NCBI RefSeq assembly: GCF_030406405.1
Contig: NZ_JAUEPL010000019.1
Location: 42,385-106,384 of the forward strand
From: Streptomyces ficellus
GTDB lineage: Bacteria; Actinomycetota; Actinomycetes; Streptomycetales; Streptomycetaceae
Length of the DNA stretch: 64,000 bases
Direction: 5' to 3'
Shown: piece after piece, positions 34,211 through 45,766 of the stretch
Layout of the letters: every line of letters begins with the position of its first letter
Position numbering within the stretch: position 1 is the first letter of the stretch
Program-made: the position numbers and the translations under genes
The notes under the pieces: model-generated
Seen by the model: the letters and a program-made list of their open reading frames with translations, nothing else
Told to the model about the DNA's origin: nothing
Database searches by the model: none

Positions 34211-34873
34211 ATGCTGAACAAGTACGCGCGTGCGTTTTTCACGCGTGTTCTCACACCGTTCGCCGCGTTTCTGCTCCGCCGCGGGGTCAGCCCCGACGCC
34301 GTGACGCTCATCGGCACGGCCGGTGTGGTGGCGGGCGCGCTGGTCTTCTTCCCGCGGGGTGAGTTCTTCTGGGGCACGATCGTCATCACGCTCTTCGTGT
34401 TCTCCGACCTCGTCGACGGCAACATGGCCCGCCAGGCCGGGATCTCCAGCCGCTGGGGCGCCTTCCTCGACTCGACCCTGGACCGGGTCGCCGACGGGGC
34501 GGTCTTCGGCGGCTTCGCGCTTTGGTACGCGGGCAAGGGCGACGACAATGTGCTGTGTGCCGTGGCCATCTTCTGCCTGGCGAGCGGCCAGGTCGTGTCG
34601 TACACCAAGGCGCGCGGCGAGTCGATCGGCCTGCCGGTCGCGGTCAACGGGCTGGTCGAGCGGGCGGAACGGCTCGTCATCTCCCTGGTGGCGGCGGGCC
34701 TGGCCGGACTGCACGGCTTCGGTGTGCCCGGCATCCAGGTGCTGCTGCCCATCGCCCTGTGGGTGGTGGCGGTCGGCAGCGCGGTGACGCTGGGACAGCG
34801 CGTCGTGACGGTACGGCGCGAGTCGGCCGAGGCGGACGCGGCCGGCCCCAGGGGGAGTGAGGCCACATCATGA
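34211..34873 (+). CDS. pgsA: Phosphatidylinositol phosphate synthase
   Basis: CDP-alcohol phosphatidyltransferase, 220 residues with six helices. The signature DG-x2-AR-x8-G-x3-D-x3-D is complete in VDGNMARQAGISSRWGAFLD and the following SxxxD. In actinobacteria this branch joins CDP-diacylglycerol and inositol-phosphate, and the genes behind it (acyltransferase, mannosyltransferase) support that reading. ATG 34211 has GGGAAGG upstream; a TACGAT box at 34152-34157 may be the operon's -10. Its TGA overlaps patA in ATGA. Confidence 0.92.
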   Translation: MLNKYARAFFTRVLTPFAAFLLRRGVSPDAVTLIGTAGVVAGALVFFPRGEFFWGTIVITLFVFSDLVDGNMARQAGISSRWGAFLDSTLDRVADGAVFGGFALWYAGKGDDNVLCAVAIFCLASGQVVSYTKARGESIGLPVAVNGLVERAERLVISLVAAGLAGLHGFGVPGIQVLLPIALWVVAVGSAVTLGQRVVTVRRESAEADAAGPRGSEATS

Positions 34874-35775
34874 GCGAGGTCAAGGACCGGCTTACCGCCG
34901 GGCTGTACGGGCTGGGCTGGGGCGTCGTCAAGAAGCTGCCCGAGCCGGTCGCGGTCGCGCTGGGCCGCCGTATCGCGGACACCGCGTGGAAGCGGCGCGG
35001 CAAGGGCGTGCTGCGCCTGGAGTCCAACCTCGCGCGCGTGGTGCCGGACGCCACGCCCGAGCGCCTGGCGGAGCTGTCGAAGGCCGGCATGCGCTCGTAC
35101 ATGCGGTACTGGATGGAGTCCTTCCGGCTCCCCACCTGGAGCGCGGAGCGCCTCAAGGCGACCGTCGACGTCAAGGAGCTGCACCGCCTGACCGATGGTC
35201 TGGCCGCCGGCAAAGGCGTGATCCTGGCGCTCCCGCACCTGGCCAACTGGGACCTCGCCGGGGTCTATCTGACCCGGGCGCAGGGCGTGCCGTTCACGAC
35301 GGTCGCCGAGCGCCTGAAGCCGGAGACGCTGTACGACCGGTTCGTCGCCTACCGCGAGTCGCTGGGCATGGAGGTGCTGCCGCACACCGGGGGCTCGGCC
35401 TTCGGGACGCTGGCGCGCCGGCTGCGGGCCGGCGGAGTGGTGTGCCTGGTCGCCGACCGGGACCTGTCCGCGTCGGGGGTCGAGGTCAAGTTCTTCGGCG
35501 AGACGGCACGGATGCCGGCCGGACCCGCGATGCTGGCGCAGCACACCGGCGCGGTGCTGCTGCCGGCGACGCTCTGGTACGAGGACGCGACGACCATGAA
35601 GGGGCGGGTGCACCCGCCCGTCGACGTACCCAGGACAGGTACGCGCGCCGAGAAGACGTCCTCCATGACACAGGCGCTGGCCGATGCCTTCGCCACCGGG
35701 ATCGCCGACCACCCGGAGGACTGGCACATGCTCCAGCGGCTGTGGCTCGCGGACCTGGAGGAAGGCCGACCGTGA
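34870..35775 (+). CDS. patA: Phosphatidylinositol mannoside acyltransferase (PatA-like)
   Basis: LPLAT-superfamily acyltransferase, 301 residues, similar to lipid A lauroyltransferases in fold. The catalytic HxxxxD is HLANWD (about residues 121-126), followed by VADRDLSASGVEVKFFG typical of this branch. In mycobacteria PatA acylates a mannose of PIM. ATG 34870 and GTG of pimA give ATGA and GTGA overlaps on both sides, so the operon is tightly coupled. Confidence 0.9.
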   Translation: MSEVKDRLTAGLYGLGWGVVKKLPEPVAVALGRRIADTAWKRRGKGVLRLESNLARVVPDATPERLAELSKAGMRSYMRYWMESFRLPTWSAERLKATVDVKELHRLTDGLAAGKGVILALPHLANWDLAGVYLTRAQGVPFTTVAERLKPETLYDRFVAYRESLGMEVLPHTGGSAFGTLARRLRAGGVVCLVADRDLSASGVEVKFFGETARMPAGPAMLAQHTGAVLLPATLWYEDATTMKGRVHPPVDVPRTGTRAEKTSSMTQALADAFATGIADHPEDWHMLQRLWLADLEEGRP

Positions 35776-36932
35776 GGATCGGAATCGTCTGCCCGTACTC
35801 CTGGGACGTGCCCGGCGGCGTCCAGTTCCACATCCGTGACCTGGCCGACCACCTCATCCGGCTCGGGCACGAGGTCTCCGTCCTCGCCCCGGCCGACGAC
35901 GAGACGCCGCTGCCGCCGTACGTGGTGTCCGCGGGCCGCGCGGTCCCCGTGCCGTACAACGGCTCGGTCGCGCGCCTCAATTTCGGCTTCCTGTCGGCCG
36001 CGCGGGTACGCCGCTGGCTGCACGACGGGACCTTCGACGTGATCCACATCCATGAGCCCACCTCGCCCTCGCTGGGGCTGCTGGCGTGCTGGGCGGCGCA
36101 GGGCCCGATCGTCGCCACGTTCCACACGTCCAACCCGAGGTCGCGGGCCATGATCGCCGCGTACCCGATCCTCCAGCCCGCGCTGGAGAAGATCAGCGCG
36201 CGCATCGCGGTGAGCGAGTACGCCCGCCGCACACTCGTGGAGCACCTGGGCGGGGACGCGGTGGTCATCCCCAACGGCGTGGACGTCGACTTCTTCGCCA
36301 AGGCGGACCCGAAGCCGGAGTGGCAGGGCAACACGCTGGGCTTCATCGGACGCATCGACGAGCCGCGCAAGGGGCTGCCGGTGCTGATGAAGGCGCTGCC
36401 GAAGATCCTGGCGGCCCGCCCCGAGGCCCGGCTGCTGGTCGCCGGCCGCGGCGACGAGGAGGAGGCCGTCGCGTCGCTCCCCGCCGCCATGCGGGAGCGG
36501 GTGGAGTTCCTGGGCATGGTCAGCGACGAGGACAAGGCGCGGCTGCTGCGCAGCGTGGACGTGTACGTGGCGCCCAACACGGGCGGCGAGAGCTTCGGCA
36601 TCATCCTGGTCGAGGCCATGTCGGCGGGCGCGCCGGTGCTGGCCAGCGACCTGGACGCGTTCGCCCAGGTCCTGGACCAGGGCGCGGCGGGCGAGCTGTT
36701 CGCCAACGAGGACGCGGACGCGCTGGCCGACGCCGCGATCCGGCTGCTCGCCGACCCGGCCCGCCGCCAGGAGCTCCACGAACGGGGCAGCGCGCACGTC
36801 CGGCGCTTCGACTGGTCCACGGTCGGGGCGGACATCCTGGCGGTGTACGAAACGGTCACGGACGGCGCGGCCTCCGTGGCCACGGACGAGCGCCTGGGCC
36901 TGCGCGGCCGATGGGGCCTGGCGCGGGACTAG
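35772..36932 (+). CDS. pimA: Phosphatidylinositol alpha-mannosyltransferase PimA
   Basis: GT4-family, GT-B-fold mannosyltransferase, 386 residues, adding the first mannose from GDP-mannose to phosphatidylinositol on the inner membrane face. Features are the start MRIGIVCPYSWDVPGGVQFH, HIHEPTSPSLGLLA, VIPNGVDVDFF, FIGRIDEPRKGLPVL and the donor-site EX7E region ESFGIILVEAMSAGAPVLA. GTG 35772 overlaps patA. The coding end is intact, but the artefact-like poly-C stretch starts 200 nt further on. Confidence 0.94.
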   Translation: MRIGIVCPYSWDVPGGVQFHIRDLADHLIRLGHEVSVLAPADDETPLPPYVVSAGRAVPVPYNGSVARLNFGFLSAARVRRWLHDGTFDVIHIHEPTSPSLGLLACWAAQGPIVATFHTSNPRSRAMIAAYPILQPALEKISARIAVSEYARRTLVEHLGGDAVVIPNGVDVDFFAKADPKPEWQGNTLGFIGRIDEPRKGLPVLMKALPKILAARPEARLLVAGRGDEEEAVASLPAAMRERVEFLGMVSDEDKARLLRSVDVYVAPNTGGESFGIILVEAMSAGAPVLASDLDAFAQVLDQGAAGELFANEDADALADAAIRLLADPARRQELHERGSAHVRRFDWSTVGADILAVYETVTDGAASVATDERLGLRGRWGLARD

Positions 36933-37351
<419 letters not shown>

Positions 37352-38041
37352 CTATCGCCGGCCCCCCGCCGGCCCCCCCGCCGGGGCGGCGGCGGGGGGG
37401 GCGCGGCCGGCGGGCCCTCCGTACCCGCCGGCCGCGCCCTTCTTCCCGTACGCGGAGTGCGGGAGCTTGTCCCCGTACGCGGCCGCGACGCGCTTCTGGT
37501 AGGCGGCGAGCGTGATGCCGTTGGCGCCCACCGCCCGTGTCGCGTCCTGGTCCAGCGGGAGCACCTTGCCGCCCTCGTGGACGTACCAGGCGTCGATCTG
37601 CGGCTCGCGGAAGACCGTCCCGCCGGGCAGCCGGCGGGCGCCCTCACGGGCGTACCGGGTCTCGTCGTCGCCGGTCGCGATGTTCACCACCTGCCACCCC
37701 TTGGCGCCCTGGCGGACGGTCCACACGGACGCCTTCCGCCCGTCCGATGAGACCGCCTCGGCGGCGTGGAACTCGACCCGCGCGACCGGCGCTCCGGCCC
37801 GGCCCGCCACGAAGTCCGGCGACAGGACGCGGACCGGGACGGTGGAGCCTTCGATACGGGGGTGGGCGGCCGCCCGCGTCACGGCACCGTCGCGGGCGAA
37901 GAAGCGGGCGAGCGTGTCGAGGGTGGCGGGGGCGGTGACCGCCGCGCCCGGGGTGTCGGCGGCGGTGGCGGTGGTGGGAGTGGCGAGGAGCAGCAGGGCG
38001 GGAGCGAGGGCGGCTGCCGCCACGAGACGACGTGGAGTCAT
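37352..38041 (-). CDS. Secreted protein, C-terminus probably corrupted
   Basis: The readable part is about 215 residues: a signal peptide (MTPRRLVAAAALAPALLLLA, cleavage near ATAAD) followed by a soluble domain with VEFHAAEAVSSDGRKASVW, AKGWQVVNIATGDDE and YVHEGGKVLPLDQDA. I do not recognise the family. After KLPHSAYGKKGA the frame enters Gly/Pro/Ala sequence of the artefact region, and the stop at 37352 lies in it, so the true C-terminus is unknown. It starts 5 nt after the C70-like protease gene and is surely co-transcribed with it. Confidence 0.6.
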   Translation of the reverse strand: MTPRRLVAAAALAPALLLLATPTTATAADTPGAAVTAPATLDTLARFFARDGAVTRAAAHPRIEGSTVPVRVLSPDFVAGRAGAPVARVEFHAAEAVSSDGRKASVWTVRQGAKGWQVVNIATGDDETRYAREGARRLPGGTVFREPQIDAWYVHEGGKVLPLDQDATRAVGANGITLAAYQKRVAAAYGDKLPHSAYGKKGAAGGYGGPAGRAPPAAAPAGGPAGGRR

Positions 38042-38046
38042 CGGTC

Positions 38047-38673
38047 TCACGCCCCTATCCGGTAGAGCGAGTGGGTCCAGGAGAAGGAGCCGTTGTTGAC
38101 GTACCAGGCGTGTGACGCCCAGTTGTAGCGGTCGCTGGAGGGCCATGGATCTCCCCAGTACACCCAGCTGTTGGCGTCGTCGTACCCGTAGATCACATGC
38201 ATGTGTCCGCCGCCGCTCGCCCACTGGATACGGGTCTCGATGGGGCGGTCGGCGTTGATCTCGCTCTGGACGGTCGCGTAGCGCAGCCAGCCGTCGACGT
38301 ACGAGCCGGGGCTGACGCCGGCCCAGCGCAGCCCGGTCTGCACGTTGCCCAGGGTGGCCTGCCAGTTGGGGCAGTCGTAGCCCTGCTGCCGGTTGAAGGC
38401 GGCGTTGCAGAACTGGTTCTGGCTGTAGCCGCGGCCGAACCAGGTGGCGATGGTGTTGCCGCCCGCGGCCCAGCACCAGTTGGTCTTCGCCTGCGCCTGC
38501 ATGGTGATGTTCAGGCGCTTGGCGGCGAGCGTCGTCGCGGAGTGTGCGGAGTGAACGGAGTGGCCCTCGGCGGTGGCGGCTGACACCGGGAGGACGAGGG
38601 CGGTCGTGGCGGCGAGGAGCACCGCGACGATGAACTGTCTGGCTTTTCCTGGGGGGTTGCTCGGGTTGCGCAT
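38047..38673 (-). CDS. Secreted papain-like (C70-type) cysteine protease
   Basis: A 208-residue secreted protein. A signal peptide (about 1-34) precedes a papain-like domain: the catalytic Cys in QAKTNWCWAA, His in SGGGHMHVIYGYDD and an Asn/Asp in WVYWGDPWPS. This is the AvrRpt2/C70-like pattern found in many Streptomyces secreted proteins. Extra Cys residues may form disulphides. ATG 38673 has GGAGG upstream. The next gene begins 5 nt later and may encode a propeptide-like partner or inhibitor; that is a guess from position. Confidence 0.85.
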   Translation of the reverse strand: MRNPSNPPGKARQFIVAVLLAATTALVLPVSAATAEGHSVHSAHSATTLAAKRLNITMQAQAKTNWCWAAGGNTIATWFGRGYSQNQFCNAAFNRQQGYDCPNWQATLGNVQTGLRWAGVSPGSYVDGWLRYATVQSEINADRPIETRIQWASGGGHMHVIYGYDDANSWVYWGDPWPSSDRYNWASHAWYVNNGSFSWTHSLYRIGA

Positions 38674-38874
38674 CGCGTTCCTCCGGCTGGGGATGTGGGG
38701 AGGGAGGATCGCGTCCGGACGCTGCTGGGAGCATCGATCGTTGTCGGGGGCAGGTCAACACGCTTCAATGCGGGGTGACACCGCGCTGTGAACGCCACCG
38801 GTTGACGAGTGAACGGCATCCCCGCCACCACCAGCCCGCCCGTCACCACCGGCCCGGTGCCGCCCCGCCCCGTC

Positions 38875-38886
38875 GTGAACGTTCAC
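38875..38886 (+). promoter_or_regulatory. Perfect palindrome GTGAACGTTCAC before HTH-like gene
   Basis: A 12-bp perfect palindrome ends 11 nt before ATG 38898, touching the ribosome site. Two further GTGAAC half sites occur at 38788-38793 and 38809-38814, 21 bp apart. The arrangement suggests an operator, possibly for the HTH-like protein itself. Confidence 0.45.
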
Positions 38887-38897
38887 CGAGGAATCCC

Positions 38898-39821
38898 ATG
38901 GGACACACCGAGACCGACCTGACGCAGATCCTGCATACCGGCCCCTTCCACCTGGCGCTGCGCGCGGCTCTCGCGGTGCGCGGGCTGCCGCTCCAGCGGG
39001 TGCAGCACCATCTCGCCCATCGCGGCATCAAGGTCGGGGTGACCAGCCTGTGCTACTGGCAGCAGGGCGCCCGCCGCCCGCAGCGGCCCGAGTCGCTGAA
39101 GGCCGTCCGCGCCCTGGAGGAGCTGCTCCAGCTGCCCGGCGAGTCCCTGATCCGGCTGCTCGGCGACACGGGCGGGGAGGGGGCCGCGCGGCCGGCGGCC
39201 CGGTCGTACCGCTCGCTGGTGGAGGTCTCGGGCGCGGTGGAGGAGCTGATCGCGCAGCTGGAGGCGCCCGCGGACGGCGGGCTGCACACGGTGGGGCACC
39301 AGGAGCGGGTGCGGATCGGGGCGGGGCGGGAGCTGGCCGGCCGGGACTCGCAGCAGGTGGTGCGGGCGCACCGCGACGGCGTCGACCGCTATCTGGCCAT
39401 CCACCACGGGGACGCCGGGTGCGACCCGGAGCGGGTGGTCGTACGGGCGGGCGAGAACTGCCGTACGGGGCGGGTCCGCCGGCACCGCGAGACGGGTGTC
39501 GTGGTCGCGGAGCTGCTGTTCGACGCCCGGCTGCGGGCGGGTGAGACCTATCTGTTCGGGTACGGCTTCGAGGACGGGACGGGCGGAGTGAGCGGGGAGT
39601 ACGTCCGGGGGTTCAGTTTCGCGGGCGGGCAGTACGTGCTCCAGGTGCGGTTCCACGAGGACGCCCTGCCGGTACGGTGCCGGCGCTTCGCCCAGACGTC
39701 GGCGGGCGCGCCGCGCGGTGCCCGCGGCGACCTGACGCTCAGCGGCCGGCACCGTACGGTGCACTTCGTGGAGCAGGGGGTGCGGCCCGGGATCCTGGGG
39801 ATCGACTGGGACTGGGAGTGA
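38898..39821 (+). CDS. XRE-like DNA-binding protein with C-terminal beta domain
   Basis: A 307-residue protein. Residues about 15-85 resemble an XRE-type helix-turn-helix (LRAALAVRGLPLQRVQHHLA, then VTSLCYWQQGARRPQRPESL). A helical linker follows, and residues about 130-307 form a strand-rich domain with FGYGFEDGTG, YVLQVRFHEDALPVRC and a C-terminal Trp-rich end. I recall this architecture in Streptomyces but no function. The start has GAGGA 8 nt upstream. Confidence 0.72.
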   Translation: MGHTETDLTQILHTGPFHLALRAALAVRGLPLQRVQHHLAHRGIKVGVTSLCYWQQGARRPQRPESLKAVRALEELLQLPGESLIRLLGDTGGEGAARPAARSYRSLVEVSGAVEELIAQLEAPADGGLHTVGHQERVRIGAGRELAGRDSQQVVRAHRDGVDRYLAIHHGDAGCDPERVVVRAGENCRTGRVRRHRETGVVVAELLFDARLRAGETYLFGYGFEDGTGGVSGEYVRGFSFAGGQYVLQVRFHEDALPVRCRRFAQTSAGAPRGARGDLTLSGRHRTVHFVEQGVRPGILGIDWDWE

Positions 39822-39830
39822 TCGCGCCGC

Positions 39831-40259
39831 TTACGCGTCGGGGCCCGCGAGCAGCTTGCCGTCGGTGACCTTGACGGGAACCTCGGGCAGGGCAGCGGTC
39901 GCCGGGCCCTTGAGCGGCCGGCCGGTGGTGACGTCGAAGCGGCTGCCGTGGCAGGGGCAGTTGCCCTCGATGCCCTCGACCTTGTCGAACACGCAGCCCG
40001 CGTGGGTGCACTGGGCGCTGAACGCCTTGTACTGGCCCTTGGCGGGGCAGCTCACCACCAGGCGCTGCTCGCGGTACAGCTTGGCGCCGCCGACCGGCAC
40101 CTCGTCCGCCGCGCCGAGGTTCACCGGCGCTGTGGGGGTGGGGGTCTGGGCGTGGCCGAGCTTCGACTCCGTGGAGCAGGCGGCCGCGCCGAGCCCGGCG
40201 GCCCCGGCGAGCGCGGCGCCTTTCAGCACGGAACGGCGGGCGGGCGGCTGGCCGGGCAT
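39831..40259 (-). CDS. Tat-exported Rieske 2Fe-2S lipoprotein
   Basis: A 142-residue Rieske protein. The N-terminus has a twin-arginine signal (RRSVLKG at 8-14), a hydrophobic stretch and a lipobox ending at Cys28. The cluster motifs CTHAGC and CPCHGSRFD supply two Cys and two His ligands to the iron-sulphur centre. It is shorter than the bc1 Rieske subunit (no membrane helix besides the anchor) and has no respiratory neighbours, so it is likely a stand-alone electron carrier on the outer membrane face. Confidence 0.9.
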   Translation of the reverse strand: MPGQPPARRSVLKGAALAGAAGLGAAACSTESKLGHAQTPTPTAPVNLGAADEVPVGGAKLYREQRLVVSCPAKGQYKAFSAQCTHAGCVFDKVEGIEGNCPCHGSRFDVTTGRPLKGPATAALPEVPVKVTDGKLLAGPDA

Positions 40260-40366
40260 GGGGTCTCCACGGTGCGATGGGGGGCGTCGGTGACGGAACC
40301 GACGATACCGGCGCAGATCGGTGGCCCTTCCCGGGGGTCGTCACGGCCGTGGACGAGGGGTGGGCC

Positions 40367-41302
40367 ATGGGTTACGTTCGGCTCGTGATCGTCGTCGCCG
40401 GAGAGTCCTTGATCGACCTCGTCCCCGGGGGGATGCCCGAGCGGCCCTCGTCACTGTCACCGCTGGTGCCGCGCCTGGGCGGCGGCCCGTACAACACGGC
40501 GGTGGCGCTGGGACGGCTGGGCGCGGAGACGGCGTTCTGCTCCCGGGTGTCGACGGACGCCTTCGGTGAGGCCCTGCTCGCCGGGCTGCGTGCGGCGGGC
40601 GTCGAAACCGGCCTGGTACAGCGGGGCCCGGAGCCGACGACGCTGGCCGTGGCGTCGGTCGCGGCGGACGGTTCGGCGCGGTACGGGTTCTACGCGGAGG
40701 GCACGGCCGACCGGCTCTTCGAGCTGCCTGAGCGGCTGCCGGAGGGGGTACGGGCGGTGTCGTTCGGGACCTGTTCCCTGGCGCTGGAGCCGGGTGCGAG
40801 TGCGTACGAGGCGCTGCTGCGGCGGGAGGCGGGGCGCGGAGTGCTCACGCTGCTGGACCCGAACGTCCGGCCGGGCCTGATCCCGGACGCGGACGCCTAC
40901 CGGGAGCGGTTCGCGGGCTGGCTGCCCTATGTGTCGCTGCTCAAGCTGTCCGAGGAGGACGCGCGGTGGCTGGGCGGCTCGCCCGGGGAGTGGCTGGCGA
41001 AGGGGCCCTCGGCGGTGGTGCTCACCCGTGGCGCGGCGGGCCTGACGGTGTGGACGCGTGACGTGTCCGTCTCGGTGCCCGCGGCGCCTGTGACGGTCGC
41101 CGACACGATCGGCGCGGGCGACACGGTGAACGCCGCGCTCCTGCACGGCCTGGCGGGCCGCGCCCCGCACGCCCTGGACGCCGCCGCCTGGACGGCACTC
41201 CTGCGCTTCGCGGCCGACGCGGCGGCGATCACCTGCTCCCGCCCGGGCGCGGAGCCCCCGTACGCCACGGAGCTGCCGCCGCCCGGCCCTGCGGCGCGCT
41301 AA
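40367..41302 (+). CDS. PfkB-family sugar kinase
   Basis: Ribokinase/fructokinase-type carbohydrate kinase, 311 residues. It has the N-terminal GESLIDLVPG, the sugar-binding GGGPYNTAVALGRLG, and the ATP/anion-hole signature DTIGAGDTVNAALL with the catalytic Asp. The substrate is most likely fructose or another hexose, but cannot be fixed. ATG 40367 has GAGGGG 7 nt upstream; GTG 40385 would also fit. It stands alone, convergent with uvrA. Confidence 0.88.
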   Translation: MGYVRLVIVVAGESLIDLVPGGMPERPSSLSPLVPRLGGGPYNTAVALGRLGAETAFCSRVSTDAFGEALLAGLRAAGVETGLVQRGPEPTTLAVASVAADGSARYGFYAEGTADRLFELPERLPEGVRAVSFGTCSLALEPGASAYEALLRREAGRGVLTLLDPNVRPGLIPDADAYRERFAGWLPYVSLLKLSEEDARWLGGSPGEWLAKGPSAVVLTRGAAGLTVWTRDVSVSVPAAPVTVADTIGAGDTVNAALLHGLAGRAPHALDAAAWTALLRFAADAAAITCSRPGAEPPYATELPPPGPAAR

Positions 41303-41879
41303 CGCGCGGACGGCGGGCCGCCGCGGTGCGAGGGGGCCCGGGCCGGGAGCCCGAACCGCCGACGGGGCAGCGCCCCTGACGGCCACAACCCGAACGCCCC
41401 CGGGCGGCCCCCCGCACGGCGAACGGCAAGCCCCGGCCCGGTCCCGGCTCCCGCCCGTGACGGGCAAGCGGCCGGGCCGGGCCTGGCCGGGCCTGGCCGG
41501 GGCCCGTGACGGCCCGCCCGGCCGGGTCCCGTGACGGCCGCCCCAGACCAGCGCGCCCGCCCGTCGAACGACGGGGCGGCACCGCGGGCGACGGTCCCGT
41601 GACAGTCCAGTGACCGCGAGACAGCATCCCGGGCCAGGGCCGCCCGTGAAAGCCGACGCCCCGGCCGGGGCCCGTGACGGCCGCCCCCGTCCGGCGCGCC
41701 CGCCGCCGGACGGCGAGACGGCGCCCCGGCCACGGCCGTGACGGCCCGCCGCCCGGTGATGGCAAGCCACCCGGCTGCCGCCCGCCCGTGACGGGCAAGC
41801 GGCCCGGCCTGGCCGTGACGCCCGCCCGCCTGGGCATACGGCGATCCGGCGCGGGCGCCCCGGCACCCCGGGCCGGCCG
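41303..41879. repeat. Intergenic array of CCGTGACGG motifs
   Basis: 577 nt between convergent genes with no ORF of its own. The motif CCGTGACGG occurs six times (41454, 41503, 41529, 41672, 41736, 41785), with degenerate copies at 41597 and 41812. Two copies extend to GCCCGTGACGGGC, a small hairpin, and share the flank GCCCGTGACGGGCAAGCGGC (41453 and 41784). A normal terminator could be any of these. Confidence 0.6.
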
Positions 41880-44882
<3,003 letters not shown>

Positions 44883-45037
44883 GCCGGTCCGCACCTTTCT
44901 TGAGAGAAGCGGGGGCACAGCCCCCGTCCCAGACTCTTCAAGCCTACGGGGGGCCGCCAAATGGATGCCTGACTTTCCAGGATGCCTCCACCGAGCGTAT
45001 AGCACGCGCATTCGATTTCCGGCCGCGCTCTGCCACC

Positions 45038-45066
45038 TTCACCCGATCGTGTGGCAGCGCTAGGGT
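45038..45066 (+). promoter_or_regulatory. Promoter for a leaderless transcript
   Basis: TTCACC (45038-45043) and TAGGGT (45061-45066) are 17 nt apart. The -10 ends 7 nt before ATG 45074, so transcription should begin at or next to the A of the start codon. No ribosome site is present. Confidence 0.65.
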
Positions 45067-45073
45067 CAGCAGC

Positions 45074-45757
45074 ATGATCGACCATGTTCATGACCTGGCC
45101 TCCGTACGTGAGGCGACCGACCGGCTGCTCACCGCAACCGCCACACTCGACAACGCCGCGGTCGCCGAGCCGTCACGGCTGCCCGGCTGGACGCGGGGCC
45201 ACGTCCTGGCCCACCTCGCCCGCAACGCCGACGCGCTGGTGAACGTCCTCCAGGGCCGCCCCATGTACGCCAGCGCCGAGGCGCGCGACGCGGACATCGC
45301 GCGCGACGCCCCGCGCCCCCTGGCCGTCCAGCTCGACGACGTACGCGAGAGCGCCGCCCGCTTCCAGGCGGCGGCCGAGGTCCCGGCCGACTGGGACCGC
45401 AGGGTGGAGTTGCGCAACGGCGTGACCGACCGGGCCGTACGGCTCCCCTTCCGCCGCCTCGTCGAGGTGGAGCTGCACCACGTGGACCTGGGCATCGGCT
45501 ATGAGCTGGAGGACCTGCCGCAGGAGTTCGTGGAGCGGGAGATCGCCTTCCTCGCCGAGCGCTTCTCCGGCAACCCGCAGGTGCCCGCGACCCGCCTCGT
45601 GGCACCCGGCCGGGAGTGGCGCACGGGCGGCGGCGAGGGCGCCGGGGTGACCGTCTCCGGAACCGCGCCCGACCTGCTCGGCTGGCTCGCCGGCCGCCGC
45701 GACGGGGCCGCCCTGGACACGTCCGGCGCCGCCCTTCCCGTACTGCCGCCGCTATAG
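45074..45757 (+). CDS. Maleylpyruvate-isomerase-family (MDMPI/DinB) protein
   Basis: A 227-residue mycothiol-dependent maleylpyruvate isomerase-like protein. The N-terminal four-helix DinB-like domain holds LPGWTRGHVLAHLARNADAL with the first metal His, and VEVELHHVDLGIGY with the others; residues about 160-227 are the small C-terminal domain. Family members use or relate to mycothiol and often act on electrophiles. The gene appears to be leaderless and is divergent from uvrA. Confidence 0.87.
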   Translation: MIDHVHDLASVREATDRLLTATATLDNAAVAEPSRLPGWTRGHVLAHLARNADALVNVLQGRPMYASAEARDADIARDAPRPLAVQLDDVRESAARFQAAAEVPADWDRRVELRNGVTDRAVRLPFRRLVEVELHHVDLGIGYELEDLPQEFVEREIAFLAERFSGNPQVPATRLVAPGREWRTGGGEGAGVTVSGTAPDLLGWLAGRRDGAALDTSGAALPVLPPL

Positions 45758-45766
45758 GCTGGGCCC

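Noticed and set aside
44883..45073. LexA/SOS box for uvrA (and upstream of uvrB)
   Set aside because: No TCGAAC-type palindrome was found within 200 nt of either start.
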